Shown here: piece after piece, positions 25,992-35,773 of the stretch
Layout of the letters: each line of letters opens with the position of its first letter
How positions within the stretch are numbered: the stretch's first letter is position 1
Assembly: GCF_050113635.1 (NCBI RefSeq)
Contig: NZ_JBNJLT010000005.1
Span: 62,001-126,000, forward strand
Length of the DNA stretch: 64,000 nucleotides
Source of the DNA: Marinimicrobium sp050113635
GTDB lineage: Bacteria; Pseudomonadota; Gammaproteobacteria; Pseudomonadales; Cellvibrionaceae
Reading direction: 5' to 3'
Position numbers and translations under genes: made by a program
The notes under the pieces: model-generated
Database searches by the model: none
Seen by the model: only the letters and a program-made list of their open reading frames with translations
Told to the model about the DNA's origin: nothing

Positions 25992-28900
25992 GAGCGTTTC
26001 CCGGGCGTCAATTTGTCCAGCAGTTCCGAAACCGCATTCAGGCGCGTTTCGCCATTTTCCATATTTTGAATGAATTTTAAATGATTGGCGCCCGCGAGTT
26101 GATAGCTTTGTGGATCGCTTTGCACCAATTGCACAATCGTTAACGGATCGACCTCGGTCTGTTCGGAAAATTCCACCCGTCCGCTGCGCTCGCCCGCCTC
26201 GAGCTTGGCAATACCCAGCGCATCAGCGCGCAACTTCAGGGCGGTTACTCGAAAGAGGTTTTTGGTGGGCTCGGGCAGCAATCCGAACCGGTCAATCATT
26301 TCCACTTGCAGCTCCCGCAGAGCGTCATCCGACTCGGCGTTGGCCAGGCGTTTATAGAGCACCAAGCGGCTGTGTACGTCGGGCAAATAGTCGGCCGGTA
26401 TCAGGGCGGGTATGCGCAGGTTAACATCAATGCCGCTGTCCAGAGGCTGCTCAATATCGGGGGTTTTGCCTGAGCGGATGGCTTTGATGGCGCGGTCAAG
26501 CATGTCCATATACAGTGAAAAGCCGACGGTTTGTATCTGTCCGCTCTGGTCTTCACCGAGCAATTCGCCAGCGCCGCGAATTTCCATATCGTGGGTGGCC
26601 AGGGTGAAGCCTGCCCCCAGATCATGGGCCGCCGCAATGGCGTCCAACCGCTTGAGCGCATCGCCGGTCATCGCCCGGCGCTCGGGCGTCAGCAGGTAAG
26701 CGTATGCCTGGTGGTGGGAGCGTCCCACCCGTCCGCGCAGCTGGTGTAGCTGAGCCAGCCCAAACTTGTCGGCGCGGTGAATAATGATGGTGTTGGCGCT
26801 GGGTACGTCGATACCGGTTTCGATAATGGTGGTGCATACCATCACATTGAAACGTTTGTGATAGAAGTCGGACATCACCCGTTCCAGTTCGCGTTCGCGC
26901 ATTTGCCCGTGACCGATGCCGATGCGTGCTTCCGGGATCATTGCGCCGAGTTCGCGTGCCACTCGCTCAATATTCTTGACTTCATTAAACAGGTAATAGA
27001 CCTGGCCGCCCCGCAGGATTTCCCGCAGGATGGCTTCGTTAATGGTGGCCTCGTCGTGGGGGCGAACAAAGGTTTTAACAGACAGGCGGCGCGCCGGTGG
27101 TGTAGCGATGATCGACAGGTCCCGAATCCCGGACATGGAGAGATTCAGGGTGCGCGGGATGGGGGTTGCAGTCAGGGTCAGGATGTCGATTTCAGAGCGC
27201 AGTGCTTTGAGCTTTTCTTTCTGGCGCACCCCGAAGCGGTGCTCTTCATCAATAATCAGCAGCCCCAGGTCTTTGTACTGAATATCGCCCTGTAACAATT
27301 TATGGGTGCCCACGACGATGTCCACCTTGCCGGATTCCACACGTTTGAGGACCTCGTTCACCTCCTTGGTGGTGCGGAAGCGTGACAGGACTTCAATGGT
27401 AATGGGCCAGTCGGCAAAGCGGTCCTTAAGAGATTCAAAGTGCTGTTGGGCGAGCAGGGTGGTGGGAGCCAGCAGGGCCACCTGCTTTCCGCTGTAGCTG
27501 GCGATAAACGCCGCGCGCATGGCCACTTCGGTTTTTCCGAAGCCGACATCGCCACACACCAGGCGGTCCATGGGCTGAGGAGACAGCATGTCCGCGACCA
27601 CCGATTCGATGGCCCGTTGTTGGTCCGGCGTTTCTTCAAATGGAAACGCGGCGGCGAAGCTTTGGTAGGCGGTTTGCGGATCGTCGAACGCAAAACCTTT
27701 GCGCGCGGCCCGGCGTGCGTAAATATCCAGTAACTCCGCGGCCGCGTCGCGAACCTGTTCGGCGGCTTTACGCTTCGCCTTCTGCCATTGATCGCTGCCC
27801 AGCTTATGCAGAGGCGCCATTTCTTCATCGGCTCCGCTGAAGCGGCTGATCAAATGAAGGTTGGTAACCGGCACATAGAGTTTGGCGCCGTCGGCGTACT
27901 CCAGGGTCAGGAATTCCGTGGCCTGGCTATCGACTTCCAGCGTCTCCAGTCCGCGATAGCGCCCCACGCCGTGATCGATATGCACGACCGGAGCGCCGGG
28001 TTTCAATTCGGTCAGGTTTTTGATGACCAGGTCGCTGTTGTCTTGAACCTGGCGACGTCTCCGCTGCTGTTGCACCCGGTCGCCAAACAGCTGGGACTCG
28101 GCGATAACGGCCAGAGAGGGGTCCGTGAGCAATAAGCCCTGGTCCAGAGGCGCTACCGTCAGCGCGAGAGGGGCGGATGACGTTGTGGCTTCAGACCAGG
28201 AGTCCAATACCGTTGGATTGACCCGAATGCGGCCCAGCAGCTCCAGCAGCGTTTCGCGTCGACCTGCGGAGTCTGCGCAGAACAGTACGCGTCCGTCGAA
28301 CTCCATGAGAAAGGCTTCAACCGCCGTGAGCGGGTTCTCGGCTTGATGATTCACCGGTAGCCGGGGTGGCGGTTGGCTGGCGAAATTATAGTGGCCGGCA
28401 CCATCGCTCGCCGGGGCGCTTTGGATAAAGGTTCGGCTGAGTGGTTTGAGCAGCCCAAACAGCTCGTCCACACCCAGGTAGATATCCCGGGGTGGCAAAA
28501 TGGGGCGTTGCGGGTCCACTTTGCGGCTTTCGTAACGGTTTTCCAGTTCGCTCCAGAAGCGGGTGGCCGCCTGCTCCAGTTCGCCGATCACGTAGATATG
28601 GGTGGCGCCCGGGAGGTAGTCGAACAGGTGGCTGCTTTGCTCGAAAAACAGGGGGAGGTAGTATTCTATGCCGGGCGGGGCAATGCCGCTGCACACGTCC
28701 TGATAAACGGGGCAGGCGCGGTGGTCGACATCAAAGCGGGCGTGCCAGTGGTCTCGAAAGCGGGCGATACCGGTTTTGTCGAGTGGAAACTCGCGAGCGG
28801 GCAGCAGCTGGATGCGTTCCACTTGTTCCACGGTCATCTGGGTTTCGGGATCGAAGCTGCGTAACGTCTCCACTTCGTCGTCGAACAAATCGATTCGGAA

Positions 28901-29449
28901 CGGTTGATTACTCCCCATCGGAAACAGATCGATCAGGGCGCCGCGCACCGCGAACTCACCGTGCTCATAGACGGTGTCAACACAGTGGTAGCCGGCTTTT
29001 TCCAGGCGCTGCCGCAGCGCTTCGAGGTCGAGCGTTTCGCCGGGCTCCAATATCAGGCTGTTGGCCAAGAGGTAATGTTGTGGCATCAGGCGTTGCAGCA
29101 GGCTGGTCACTGGCACCACCAGCAGCCCCTGCCGGGTGGACGGCAGGCGATACAGGGTTCTCAGTCGCTCCGAGACAATATCCTGATGGGGAGAAATGCT
29201 GTCGTAGGGCAGGGTTTCCCAGTCGGCCAGGTGCAGCACGGGCAGGGTGTCACCGGCGAAGTAGCGCAACTCGCTTTCCAGGCGCTGGGCGCCCGCCGTA
29301 TCAGCGGTAATCACCAGGCTGAGGCTGTCGTTGCGCTGCGCTGCATTGACCAGTGTCAGGGCCTGCGCGGCACCGTGTAGTTGGCCCCACTGCTGGCGCT
29401 GGCCAGGCGGCGCCGGTACCGGTGGGTTCAGGGGGTTCTGTTCGCTCAT
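25988..29449 (-). CDS. mfd: Transcription-repair coupling factor Mfd
   Basis: Mfd removes RNA polymerase stalled at DNA lesions and recruits UvrA. The 1153-residue product has the UvrB-like N-terminal part, a CarD-like RNA-polymerase interaction domain (GAPVVHIDHGVGRYRGLETL), the helicase core with Walker A GDVGFGKTEVAMRAAF and DEEH box LLIIDEEHRFG, the motif VVGTHKLLQGDIQ, the translocation part HGQMRERELERVM and QLRGRVGRSHHQAYAYLL, and the C-terminal TRCF domain. Length equals the family norm. csiV follows with a 4-base overlap. Confidence 0.96.
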   Translation of the reverse strand: MSEQNPLNPPVPAPPGQRQQWGQLHGAAQALTLVNAAQRNDSLSLVITADTAGAQRLESELRYFAGDTLPVLHLADWETLPYDSISPHQDIVSERLRTLYRLPSTRQGLLVVPVTSLLQRLMPQHYLLANSLILEPGETLDLEALRQRLEKAGYHCVDTVYEHGEFAVRGALIDLFPMGSNQPFRIDLFDDEVETLRSFDPETQMTVEQVERIQLLPAREFPLDKTGIARFRDHWHARFDVDHRACPVYQDVCSGIAPPGIEYYLPLFFEQSSHLFDYLPGATHIYVIGELEQAATRFWSELENRYESRKVDPQRPILPPRDIYLGVDELFGLLKPLSRTFIQSAPASDGAGHYNFASQPPPRLPVNHQAENPLTAVEAFLMEFDGRVLFCADSAGRRETLLELLGRIRVNPTVLDSWSEATTSSAPLALTVAPLDQGLLLTDPSLAVIAESQLFGDRVQQQRRRRQVQDNSDLVIKNLTELKPGAPVVHIDHGVGRYRGLETLEVDSQATEFLTLEYADGAKLYVPVTNLHLISRFSGADEEMAPLHKLGSDQWQKAKRKAAEQVRDAAAELLDIYARRAARKGFAFDDPQTAYQSFAAAFPFEETPDQQRAIESVVADMLSPQPMDRLVCGDVGFGKTEVAMRAAFIASYSGKQVALLAPTTLLAQQHFESLKDRFADWPITIEVLSRFRTTKEVNEVLKRVESGKVDIVVGTHKLLQGDIQYKDLGLLIIDEEHRFGVRQKEKLKALRSEIDILTLTATPIPRTLNLSMSGIRDLSIIATPPARRLSVKTFVRPHDEATINEAILREILRGGQVYYLFNEVKNIERVARELGAMIPEARIGIGHGQMRERELERVMSDFYHKRFNVMVCTTIIETGIDVPSANTIIIHRADKFGLAQLHQLRGRVGRSHHQAYAYLLTPERRAMTGDALKRLDAIAAAHDLGAGFTLATHDMEIRGAGELLGEDQSGQIQTVGFSLYMDMLDRAIKAIRSGKTPDIEQPLDSGIDVNLRIPALIPADYLPDVHSRLVLYKRLANAESDDALRELQVEMIDRFGLLPEPTKNLFRVTALKLRADALGIAKLEAGERSGRVEFSEQTEVDPLTIVQLVQSDPQSYQLAGANHLKFIQNMENGETRLNAVSELLDKLTPGKRS

Positions 29450-29916
29450 AAATCGGGTCTGAGGGAAAAAGGCGCTATTGTACCCGACCGGGGCGGTTTG
29501 TGTTTTCGGTCTTTGCTGAGCACCCTTTGCGGCGTCAAATACAACGGATTTCTGGGAAAAATAGAGCCTTTACACTGGTCATTCGGCGCTGTGGTCTTTA
29601 TAATTGCCGCGGTTTTCTTGGGGGTATGAGCGGCAACAGCCGCTGTACCCACTCCGCGATGGGTGTTGGGGCGGAGGAATCTCTCAGCACATGCGCTTTT
29701 CCACGGAGAGTGCACCGCCCAGGTGGAGCATCCCGTTACACACGCTTCTAATTCTAATAATGACTATCCGCACAAGTGAATCGCACCCCGTCATAAGCCG
29801 GGCAGTCGGGGTGGAGTGCGTGGAGCGTTGTTCGGGTAGCCCGGTATAAGACACCGGCCATTCGGGGCCAGTTCCCGAGCGGTCAGTTTATCCAACGAGT
29901 GATTAGGCAGAGACGT
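29450..29916. other. Long leader/promoter region of the nqr operon
   Basis: This 467-base gap between mfd and nqrA is divergent, so it carries both promoters. A likely nqr promoter is at 29576-29604. Downstream of it, GGGCGG (29669-29674) can pair with CCGCCC (29715-29720) enclosing CTCTC (29681-29685) with GAGAG (29706-29710), so the nqr transcript would begin with a structured leader of about 300 bases. No small gene with a credible ribosome site is seen. Confidence 0.45.
29576..29604 (+). promoter_or_regulatory. Possible sigma-70 promoter of nqrA-F
   Basis: TGGTCA, 17 bases, TATAAT. The -10 is perfect and the -35 matches four of six. It would give a leader of about 305 bases before nqrA. 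Confidence 0.5.
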
Positions 29917-31260
29917 ATGATAAAGATCCGTCGGGGATTGGATTTACCTATATCCGGTGCGCCCGAGCAGGCCATCAGCGAGGGTCCCGCTATCCGCTCT
30001 GTGGCTGTCATCGGTTTTGATTACCACGGTATGAAACCGACCATGGCAGTTCAGGTGGGGGACAAGGTCAAGCTCGGTCAGTTACTGTTTACCGATAAAA
30101 AGACGGAAGGCGTGCGCTATACATCGCCTGCGTCTGGCACCGTCGCGGCGATTAACCGCGGTGAGCGCCGGGCGCTGCAATCCGTTGTGATCGATGTAGA
30201 GGGCGATGAACATGAGGCCTTCGAGGCCTATAAAGGTACCGATCCAGCGCAGGTCTCCGACGAAGAGGCCCGGGCATTGCTCGTTGAGTCTGGTCTCTGG
30301 ACCGCGTTGCGCACCCGCCCTTACAGCAAAGTTCCCGCCCTCGACAGCAAGCCCAACTCCATCTTCGTCACTGCCATGGATACCAATCCTCTGGCCGCTG
30401 ACCCGGCGGTGATTGTGGCTGAAAAGGCGGAGGATTTTAAGGCAGGTCTGACGGTGCTCAGCCAATTGACCGCAGGCAAGGTCTATGTCTGCAAGGCGGC
30501 GGGGGCTGATATCCCGGTCACCTCCAGCGACCGTATTGCCGTCGAAGAGTTCGGCGGCGTGCATCCGGCAGGCAATGCCGGCACCCATATTCATCACCTG
30601 GACCCGGTTAACGAGCGCAAAAGCGTTTGGGCTGTCAATTATCAAGAGGTAGCCGCCATTGGTCACCTCTTCACCACCGGCAAGCTGGATACCTCGCGCG
30701 TCGTGGCACTGAGCGGCCCGCAAGTGGAAAAACCGCGTTTGGTGCGCACCCGTGTTGGTGCCAGCCTGGAAGAGTTGACCGCAGAGGAGCTAAAGCCCGG
30801 TGAGAATCGGCTGGTATCAGGCTCTGTGTTCGGCGGTCGTGTGGCCCGCGGGCCATTGGCTTATCTCGGCCGTTACCATCAGCAGGTCTCCGTGTTGCTT
30901 GAAGGCAATGATCGACCGATGCTTCATTACTTGCGCGCCGGTTTCAATGCATTCTCCGTAATGGGCATCTACGTCTCTAAGCTGTTCCGAGGCAAACAAT
31001 ATTCGTTTACCACCACGACCAGTGGCAGTGAGCGTGCAATGGTGCCCGTAGGCAGTTACGAGCGCGTAATGCCGCTCGATATTCTCCCCACCCAATTGCT
31101 ACGTGCGTTGATCGTTGGCGATACAGACACCGCCCAAAAACTCGGTTGTCTGGAGCTGGACGAGGAAGATCTGGCGCTTTGTACTTTCGTGTGCCCCGGC
31201 AAGTACGAGTACGGGCCGATTTTGCGCGATAACCTCACCCGTATTGAGAAGGAGGGCTAA
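29917..31260 (+). CDS. nqrA: Na+-translocating NADH:quinone reductase subunit A
   Basis: NqrA is the peripheral cytoplasmic subunit of the sodium-pumping NADH:quinone reductase, implicated in quinone binding. The 447-residue product starts MIKIRRGLDLPISGAP, the family N-terminus; an in-frame start 18 bases upstream is less likely. Further family motifs are KPTMAVQVGDKVKLGQLLF, HPAGNAGTHIHHLDPV and LCTFVCPGKYEYGPILRD. It is the first gene of a six-gene nqr operon with close spacing (6 bases to nqrB). Confidence 0.95.
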   Translation: MIKIRRGLDLPISGAPEQAISEGPAIRSVAVIGFDYHGMKPTMAVQVGDKVKLGQLLFTDKKTEGVRYTSPASGTVAAINRGERRALQSVVIDVEGDEHEAFEAYKGTDPAQVSDEEARALLVESGLWTALRTRPYSKVPALDSKPNSIFVTAMDTNPLAADPAVIVAEKAEDFKAGLTVLSQLTAGKVYVCKAAGADIPVTSSDRIAVEEFGGVHPAGNAGTHIHHLDPVNERKSVWAVNYQEVAAIGHLFTTGKLDTSRVVALSGPQVEKPRLVRTRVGASLEELTAEELKPGENRLVSGSVFGGRVARGPLAYLGRYHQQVSVLLEGNDRPMLHYLRAGFNAFSVMGIYVSKLFRGKQYSFTTTTSGSERAMVPVGSYERVMPLDILPTQLLRALIVGDTDTAQKLGCLELDEEDLALCTFVCPGKYEYGPILRDNLTRIEKEG

Positions 31261-31266
31261 GGCACT

Positions 31267-32469
31267 ATGAAAGCTCTGCGAAATTACCTCGACAAGATCG
31301 AGCCGAACTTCCACAAGGGTGGGAAACTGGAAAAATGGTATTCCCTGTACGAAGCGGTAGACACGATTTTCTATCGTCCCGGGAGTGTTACCAAGACCAC
31401 GGCTCATGTACGTGACGGCATTGACCTGAAGCGTATTATGATCACAGTGTGGCTGTGTACTTTCCCCGCCATGTTTTATGGCATGTACAACCTGGGTTTC
31501 CAGGCGAACACCATCATGGCTGATATGGGTATTTCCGCGGTAGAAGGCTGGCGCGGCGCCTTTATCGAGATGATGGGCGGTTACGATGCCAGCAGCATCT
31601 GGGATTCCTTCTGGCATGGCGCTGCCTACTTCCTGCCAATTTACCTGGTTGTGTTTGTGGTAGGGGGCTTCTGGGAAGTGTTGTTTGCCACGGTGCGTGG
31701 CCACGAAGTGAACGAAGGTTTCTTTGTGACTTCCGTATTGTTTGCGCTGATTTGCCCGCCGGATGTACCGCTTTGGCAGGCCGCGCTGGGTATCAGTTTC
31801 GGCGTGGTCGTGGGTAAGGAAGTGTTCGGTGGTACCGGCAAGAATTTCCTCAACCCTGCACTCACCGGCCGTGCGTTCATGTTCTTCGCCTACCCGGCAG
31901 AAATGTCTGGCGACGCCGTGTGGACGGCGGTGGATGGCTACACTGGTGCGACGGCCTTGTCCGTTGCTTACCAGCAGGGTATGGACGGTTTGATGCAAAC
32001 CATGAGCTGGATGGACGCTTTCATTGGCCGCATTCATGGCTCGATTGGTGAAGTCTCTACGCTTGCCATCTTCATCGGTGGTGGCATCCTGCTGATCATG
32101 GGCATCGCTTCCTGGCGGATTGTTGCCGGTGTCATGGCCGGGATGGTGGCGCTGTCGCTGCTGTTCAATGTCATTGGCTCCGATGCCAACCCGATGTTTG
32201 CCATGCCCTGGTACTGGCACATGGTCGTCGGCGGTTTTGCGTTCGGCATGATGTTCATGGCGACCGACCCGGTGTCCGCCGCCATGACCAATACCGGCAA
32301 GTTCTGGTTCGGCGTATTGATCGGCTTGATGGTAGTGTTGATTCGTGTCGTCAACCCGGCTTTCCCGGAGGGGATGATGTTGGCCATTCTGTTCGCCAAC
32401 CTGTTTGCACCCCTGATCGACCATTTTGTGGTAGAAGCGAATATCAAGCGGAGGTTGGCGCGTGGCTAA
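31267..32469 (+). CDS. nqrB: Na+-NQR subunit B
   Basis: Integral membrane subunit of 400 residues with about ten membrane helices; carries riboflavin and a covalent FMN. The FMN attachment motif appears as GYTGATALS, with the Thr that ApbE flavinylates. The start ATG 31267 follows GGAGGG at good distance. The N-terminal LDKIEPNFHKGGKLEKWY is typical. nqrC starts 8 bases before its end, so translation is coupled. Confidence 0.95.
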   Translation: MKALRNYLDKIEPNFHKGGKLEKWYSLYEAVDTIFYRPGSVTKTTAHVRDGIDLKRIMITVWLCTFPAMFYGMYNLGFQANTIMADMGISAVEGWRGAFIEMMGGYDASSIWDSFWHGAAYFLPIYLVVFVVGGFWEVLFATVRGHEVNEGFFVTSVLFALICPPDVPLWQAALGISFGVVVGKEVFGGTGKNFLNPALTGRAFMFFAYPAEMSGDAVWTAVDGYTGATALSVAYQQGMDGLMQTMSWMDAFIGRIHGSIGEVSTLAIFIGGGILLIMGIASWRIVAGVMAGMVALSLLFNVIGSDANPMFAMPWYWHMVVGGFAFGMMFMATDPVSAAMTNTGKFWFGVLIGLMVVLIRVVNPAFPEGMMLAILFANLFAPLIDHFVVEANIKRRLARG

Positions 32470-33241
32470 TAACGATACGATCAAGAAGACGATCACAGTT
32501 ACCTTGCTGCTGTGTATCGTCTGCTCCGTGGTGGTGTCTACAGCAGCCGTGCTGTTGCGCCCCATGCAGCAAATGAACCAGGAGCTGGACTTCAAAAGCA
32601 ATATCCTGGCCGCAGCGGGCTTACTCGATGGTGAACACTCCGTTGATGAGATCTTTGAAAGTCGAGTTCAAAACCGCATTGTTGACCTGGAAACCGGTAC
32701 CTTCTCTGAGGATGTGGATCCGGCGAACTATGACCAGTGGAAGGCGGCTCGCGATCCGAGCCGCTCCATGGCACTGTCTTCCGGTGAAGACATCGCCAGC
32801 ATTTCCCGTCGGGAGCGTTATGCCGAAGTTTTCCTGGTCGAGGACGAGAACGGCGATCTGGAAACGGTGGTTCTGCCGGTCAGGGGTTACGGCTTGTGGT
32901 CGACACTGTATGGCTTTATGGCGGTGGAGGCCGATGGCAATACCGTTGCCGGTCTGACTTTCTATGAGCATGCAGAAACACCGGGTCTGGGCGGGGAAGT
33001 AGATAATCCCAGCTGGAAAGCTCAATGGGAAGGCAAGAAAATCTACGGCGATAATGGTGACGTTCAGTTGTCCGTCATTAAAGGTTCCGTAAGCTCTTCC
33101 GATCCCGACGCCGAGCACAAGGTCGATGGTCTGTCCGGCGCTACTCTGACCAGTAAAGGCGTGGATGGCCTGGTTCATTTCTGGCTGGGTGATATGGGCT
33201 TCAAACCATTTCTGAAGAATCTGCGTGAAGGGGAGGCCTAA
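32462..33241 (+). CDS. nqrC: Na+-NQR subunit C
   Basis: A 259-residue subunit with one N-terminal membrane helix (TVTLLLCIVCSVVVSTAAV) and a periplasmic FMN-binding domain. The flavinylation motif DGLSGATLTSKGV is intact. It starts at GTG 32462, overlapping nqrB, with GGAGG upstream. Covalent FMN would be inserted by ApbE, encoded downstream at 35774. Confidence 0.95.
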   Translation: MANNDTIKKTITVTLLLCIVCSVVVSTAAVLLRPMQQMNQELDFKSNILAAAGLLDGEHSVDEIFESRVQNRIVDLETGTFSEDVDPANYDQWKAARDPSRSMALSSGEDIASISRRERYAEVFLVEDENGDLETVVLPVRGYGLWSTLYGFMAVEADGNTVAGLTFYEHAETPGLGGEVDNPSWKAQWEGKKIYGDNGDVQLSVIKGSVSSSDPDAEHKVDGLSGATLTSKGVDGLVHFWLGDMGFKPFLKNLREGEA

Positions 33242-33244
33242 GCC

Positions 33245-33904
33245 ATGAAGATGATGAAAAAGCTTCTGATTGAACCCATTTTTGACAACAACCCGATTGC
33301 GCTTCAGATTCTGGGGATCTGTTCTGCACTGGCGGTTACCAACAGCCTGAGCGTTACTTTGGTGATGTGTATCGCTCTGACCGTGGTCACTGCATTCTCC
33401 AACCTGTTCGTTTCCATGGTGCGCAACCACATTCCGGGCAGTATTCGAATCATTGTGCAGATGACGATTATTGCCTCTCTGGTAATTTTGGTGGACCAGG
33501 TGCTCAAGGCGGTGGCTTACGATATCAGTAAGCAACTGTCGGTGTTTGTCGGCCTGATCATCACAAACTGTATTGTGATGGGTCGTGCCGAAGCGTTCGC
33601 CATGAAAAACCCGCCGGTTCCGAGCTTTTTGGACGGTGTGGGTAATGGTCTGGGCTACAGTGTCATTTTGCTGGGCCTGGCCTTCATTCGCGAACTGTTT
33701 GGTTCTGGCAGCCTGTTTGGCGTGAGCTTACTGACACCTGTCAATGAAGGTGGCTGGTACGTGCCTAATGGCATGATGTTGTTACCGCCGAGTGCCTTTT
33801 TCCTGATCGGCTTCTTCATCTGGGCTATTCGCGCCTGGAAACCGGAGCAGGTAGAGGAAGATGAGTACAAAATGGCGCCTAATACCCAGCCTCAGGAGGC
33901 CTGA
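33245..33904 (+). CDS. nqrD: Na+-NQR subunit D
   Basis: A 219-residue membrane subunit of the RnfE/NqrD family with six predicted helices. It begins with LLIEPIFDNNPIALQILGIC, and the conserved half-helix contains AITNC-like IITNCIVMGRAEAFA, which supplies a Cys ligand to the intramembrane iron site shared with NqrE. GGGGAGG precedes ATG 33245. Confidence 0.95.
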   Translation: MKMMKKLLIEPIFDNNPIALQILGICSALAVTNSLSVTLVMCIALTVVTAFSNLFVSMVRNHIPGSIRIIVQMTIIASLVILVDQVLKAVAYDISKQLSVFVGLIITNCIVMGRAEAFAMKNPPVPSFLDGVGNGLGYSVILLGLAFIRELFGSGSLFGVSLLTPVNEGGWYVPNGMMLLPPSAFFLIGFFIWAIRAWKPEQVEEDEYKMAPNTQPQEA

Positions 33905-33906
33905 TC

Positions 33907-34515
33907 GTGGAAGAGTTACTGAGTATTTTTGTAAGGACTGTTTTCATTGAAAACATGGCGCTGGCCTTCTTCCTGGGGATGTGTACCTTTTTGGCCATCT
34001 CCAAGAAAATCAGCGCGGCTTTTGGTCTGGGCATTGCGGTTATTGTGGTGCAGGTGATTACCGTTCCGGTCAACAACCTGCTCTACACCTATGTGTTGGC
34101 AGACGGTGCGTTGGCCTGGGCGGGTTTACCGAACGTCAACCTGAGCTTCCTCGGTTTGATCACCTATATTGGTGTTATCGCGGCTCTGGTGCAGATTCTG
34201 GAAATGGTGCTGGATAAGTTTGTGCCTGCGCTGTACAACGCCCTGGGCGTATTTCTGCCGCTGATTACAGTGAACTGTGCCATTCTCGGTTCCTCACTGT
34301 TTATGGTGGAGCGGAACTACAACTTCTCAGAGAGTGTCGCTTTTGGCGCCGGCTCTGGTGTGGGTTGGGCTCTTGCTATTACTGCACTGGCGGGTATTCG
34401 CGAGAAAATGAAGTACAGCGACGTGCCGGCGGGCCTGCGGGGTCTGGGCATTACCTTCATTACTGTTGGTCTCATGTCCCTGGGCTTCATGTCCTTCGGC
34501 GGCATCGATCTGTAA
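33907..34515 (+). CDS. nqrE: Na+-NQR subunit E
   Basis: A 202-residue membrane subunit homologous to NqrD and RnfA. It starts at GTG 33907 with CAGGAGG upstream. LITVNCAILGSSLFMVERNY contains the Cys that pairs with NqrD to bind the intramembrane Fe centre, and IENMALAFFLGMCTFLAIS is the second conserved site. Six helices are predicted. Confidence 0.95.
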   Translation: MEELLSIFVRTVFIENMALAFFLGMCTFLAISKKISAAFGLGIAVIVVQVITVPVNNLLYTYVLADGALAWAGLPNVNLSFLGLITYIGVIAALVQILEMVLDKFVPALYNALGVFLPLITVNCAILGSSLFMVERNYNFSESVAFGAGSGVGWALAITALAGIREKMKYSDVPAGLRGLGITFITVGLMSLGFMSFGGIDL

Positions 34516-34533
34516 ACCAGCGAGGTAGGCTAA

Positions 34534-35757
34534 ATGAATTTGGAAATTATCCTGGGCGTAGTGATGTTCACCGTCATCGTTGCGGCGCTGGTGGCAATCA
34601 TCTTGAGTGCTCGCGCGAAGCTGGTAAGCAGTGGCGACGTGAATATCGAAATCAATGGTGAAAAAACCATTACCGTACCGGCCGGTGGCAAGTTGCTACA
34701 AAGCCTGGCTAATGCGGGTCTTTTCCTGCCGTCGGCCTGTGGCGGTGGCGGTACCTGTGCGCAATGTAAGTGCCTGGTGGAAGAGGGCGGTGGTGCCATG
34801 CTGCCGACAGAAGAAGGCCATTTCACTAAGCGTGAAGCCCGTGAGGGCTGGCGGTTGTCCTGCCAGACTCCGGTTAAAGAAAACATGGTCATTGAAGTTC
34901 CCGAAGATGTGTTCGGTGTAAAACAGTGGGAGTGCACAGTCGAGAAAAATCCGAACGTCGCCACTTTCATTAAAGAGCTCACACTGAAATTGCCGGAAGG
35001 CGAAAACGTGGATTTCCGTGCGGGTGGCTATGTGCAGCTTGAATGCCCACCCCACCATGTGAAGTTCAAGGACTTTGATATTGAAGAGAAATTCCGCGGA
35101 GACTGGGAGCGTTTTGGCTTCTTTGATCTGGAATCCAAAGTGACTGAGCCGGTGATGCGCGCTTACTCTATGGCGAACTATCCGGAAGAAAAGGGTATTG
35201 TGAAATTCAATATCCGGATCGCCACGCCGCCCCCGGGCTCAAAGGACATCCCGCCCGGTATCATGTCCTCCTATGTATTCAGCTTGAAGCAGGGTGACAC
35301 GATTACTGTTTATGGGCCCTTCGGTGAGTTCTTCGCTAAAGATACCAATGCGGAAATGGTCTTCATTGGTGGTGGTGCCGGTATGGCGCCGATGCGCTCG
35401 CACATTTTCGACCAGCTGCGTCGTATCAAGACTGACCGCAAGATCACCTTCTGGTACGGTGCCCGTTCTTTGCGTGAAATGTTCTACCACGAAGAGTATG
35501 ACCAACTGCAGGAAGAGAACGAAAACTTCGAGTGGCACGTAGCGCTGTCTGATCCACAGCCCGAGGATAACTGGGAAGGCCCCACCGGTTTTATCCATAA
35601 TGTGCTGTACGATATGTACCTCAAAGACCATCCGGCTCCGGAAGATTGCGAGTTCTACATGTGTGGACCGCCAATGATGAACGCCGCGGTCATTAAGTTG
35701 CTCAAGGATCTGGGTGTGGAAGACGACAACATTATGTTGGATGATTTCGGCGGTTGA
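34534..35757 (+). CDS. nqrF: Na+-NQR subunit F (NADH dehydrogenase subunit)
   Basis: The 407-residue electron-input subunit. One N-terminal membrane helix is followed by a ferredoxin-like 2Fe-2S domain with CGGGGTCAQCKC and a fourth Cys in RLSCQTPVKE, then an FAD domain (RAYSMANYPEE) and NADH domain (VFIGGGAGMAPMRSHIFDQL, FYMCGPPMMNAAVIKLLKDL). All cofactors sites look intact. A strong terminator lies 36-75 bases beyond the stop codon, in the start of apbE. Confidence 0.96.
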   Translation: MNLEIILGVVMFTVIVAALVAIILSARAKLVSSGDVNIEINGEKTITVPAGGKLLQSLANAGLFLPSACGGGGTCAQCKCLVEEGGGAMLPTEEGHFTKREAREGWRLSCQTPVKENMVIEVPEDVFGVKQWECTVEKNPNVATFIKELTLKLPEGENVDFRAGGYVQLECPPHHVKFKDFDIEEKFRGDWERFGFFDLESKVTEPVMRAYSMANYPEEKGIVKFNIRIATPPPGSKDIPPGIMSSYVFSLKQGDTITVYGPFGEFFAKDTNAEMVFIGGGAGMAPMRSHIFDQLRRIKTDRKITFWYGARSLREMFYHEEYDQLQEENENFEWHVALSDPQPEDNWEGPTGFIHNVLYDMYLKDHPAPEDCEFYMCGPPMMNAAVIKLLKDLGVEDDNIMLDDFGG

Positions 35758-35773
35758 TTTGAGAGGACACAGA

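Noticed and set aside
28492..29310. An Arg-rich 272-codon frame antisense to mfd
   Set aside because: Shadow frame: low-complexity Arg/Gly/Ala, no ribosome site, mfd intact on the other strand.
29668..29720. A known riboswitch upstream of nqrA
   Set aside because: I could see complementary arms but could not match glycine, TPP, THF or sodium riboswitch consensus by eye, so no riboswitch is called.
29899..29916. An earlier start for nqrA
   Set aside because: It would add six residues (MIRQRR) before the conserved MIKIRRGLDLP; the family start is at 29917.
31099..32601. A 500-codon open frame antisense to nqrB
   Set aside because: Composition is rich in His and Gln with no membrane or catalytic pattern, and it is the mirror of conserved nqrB codons.
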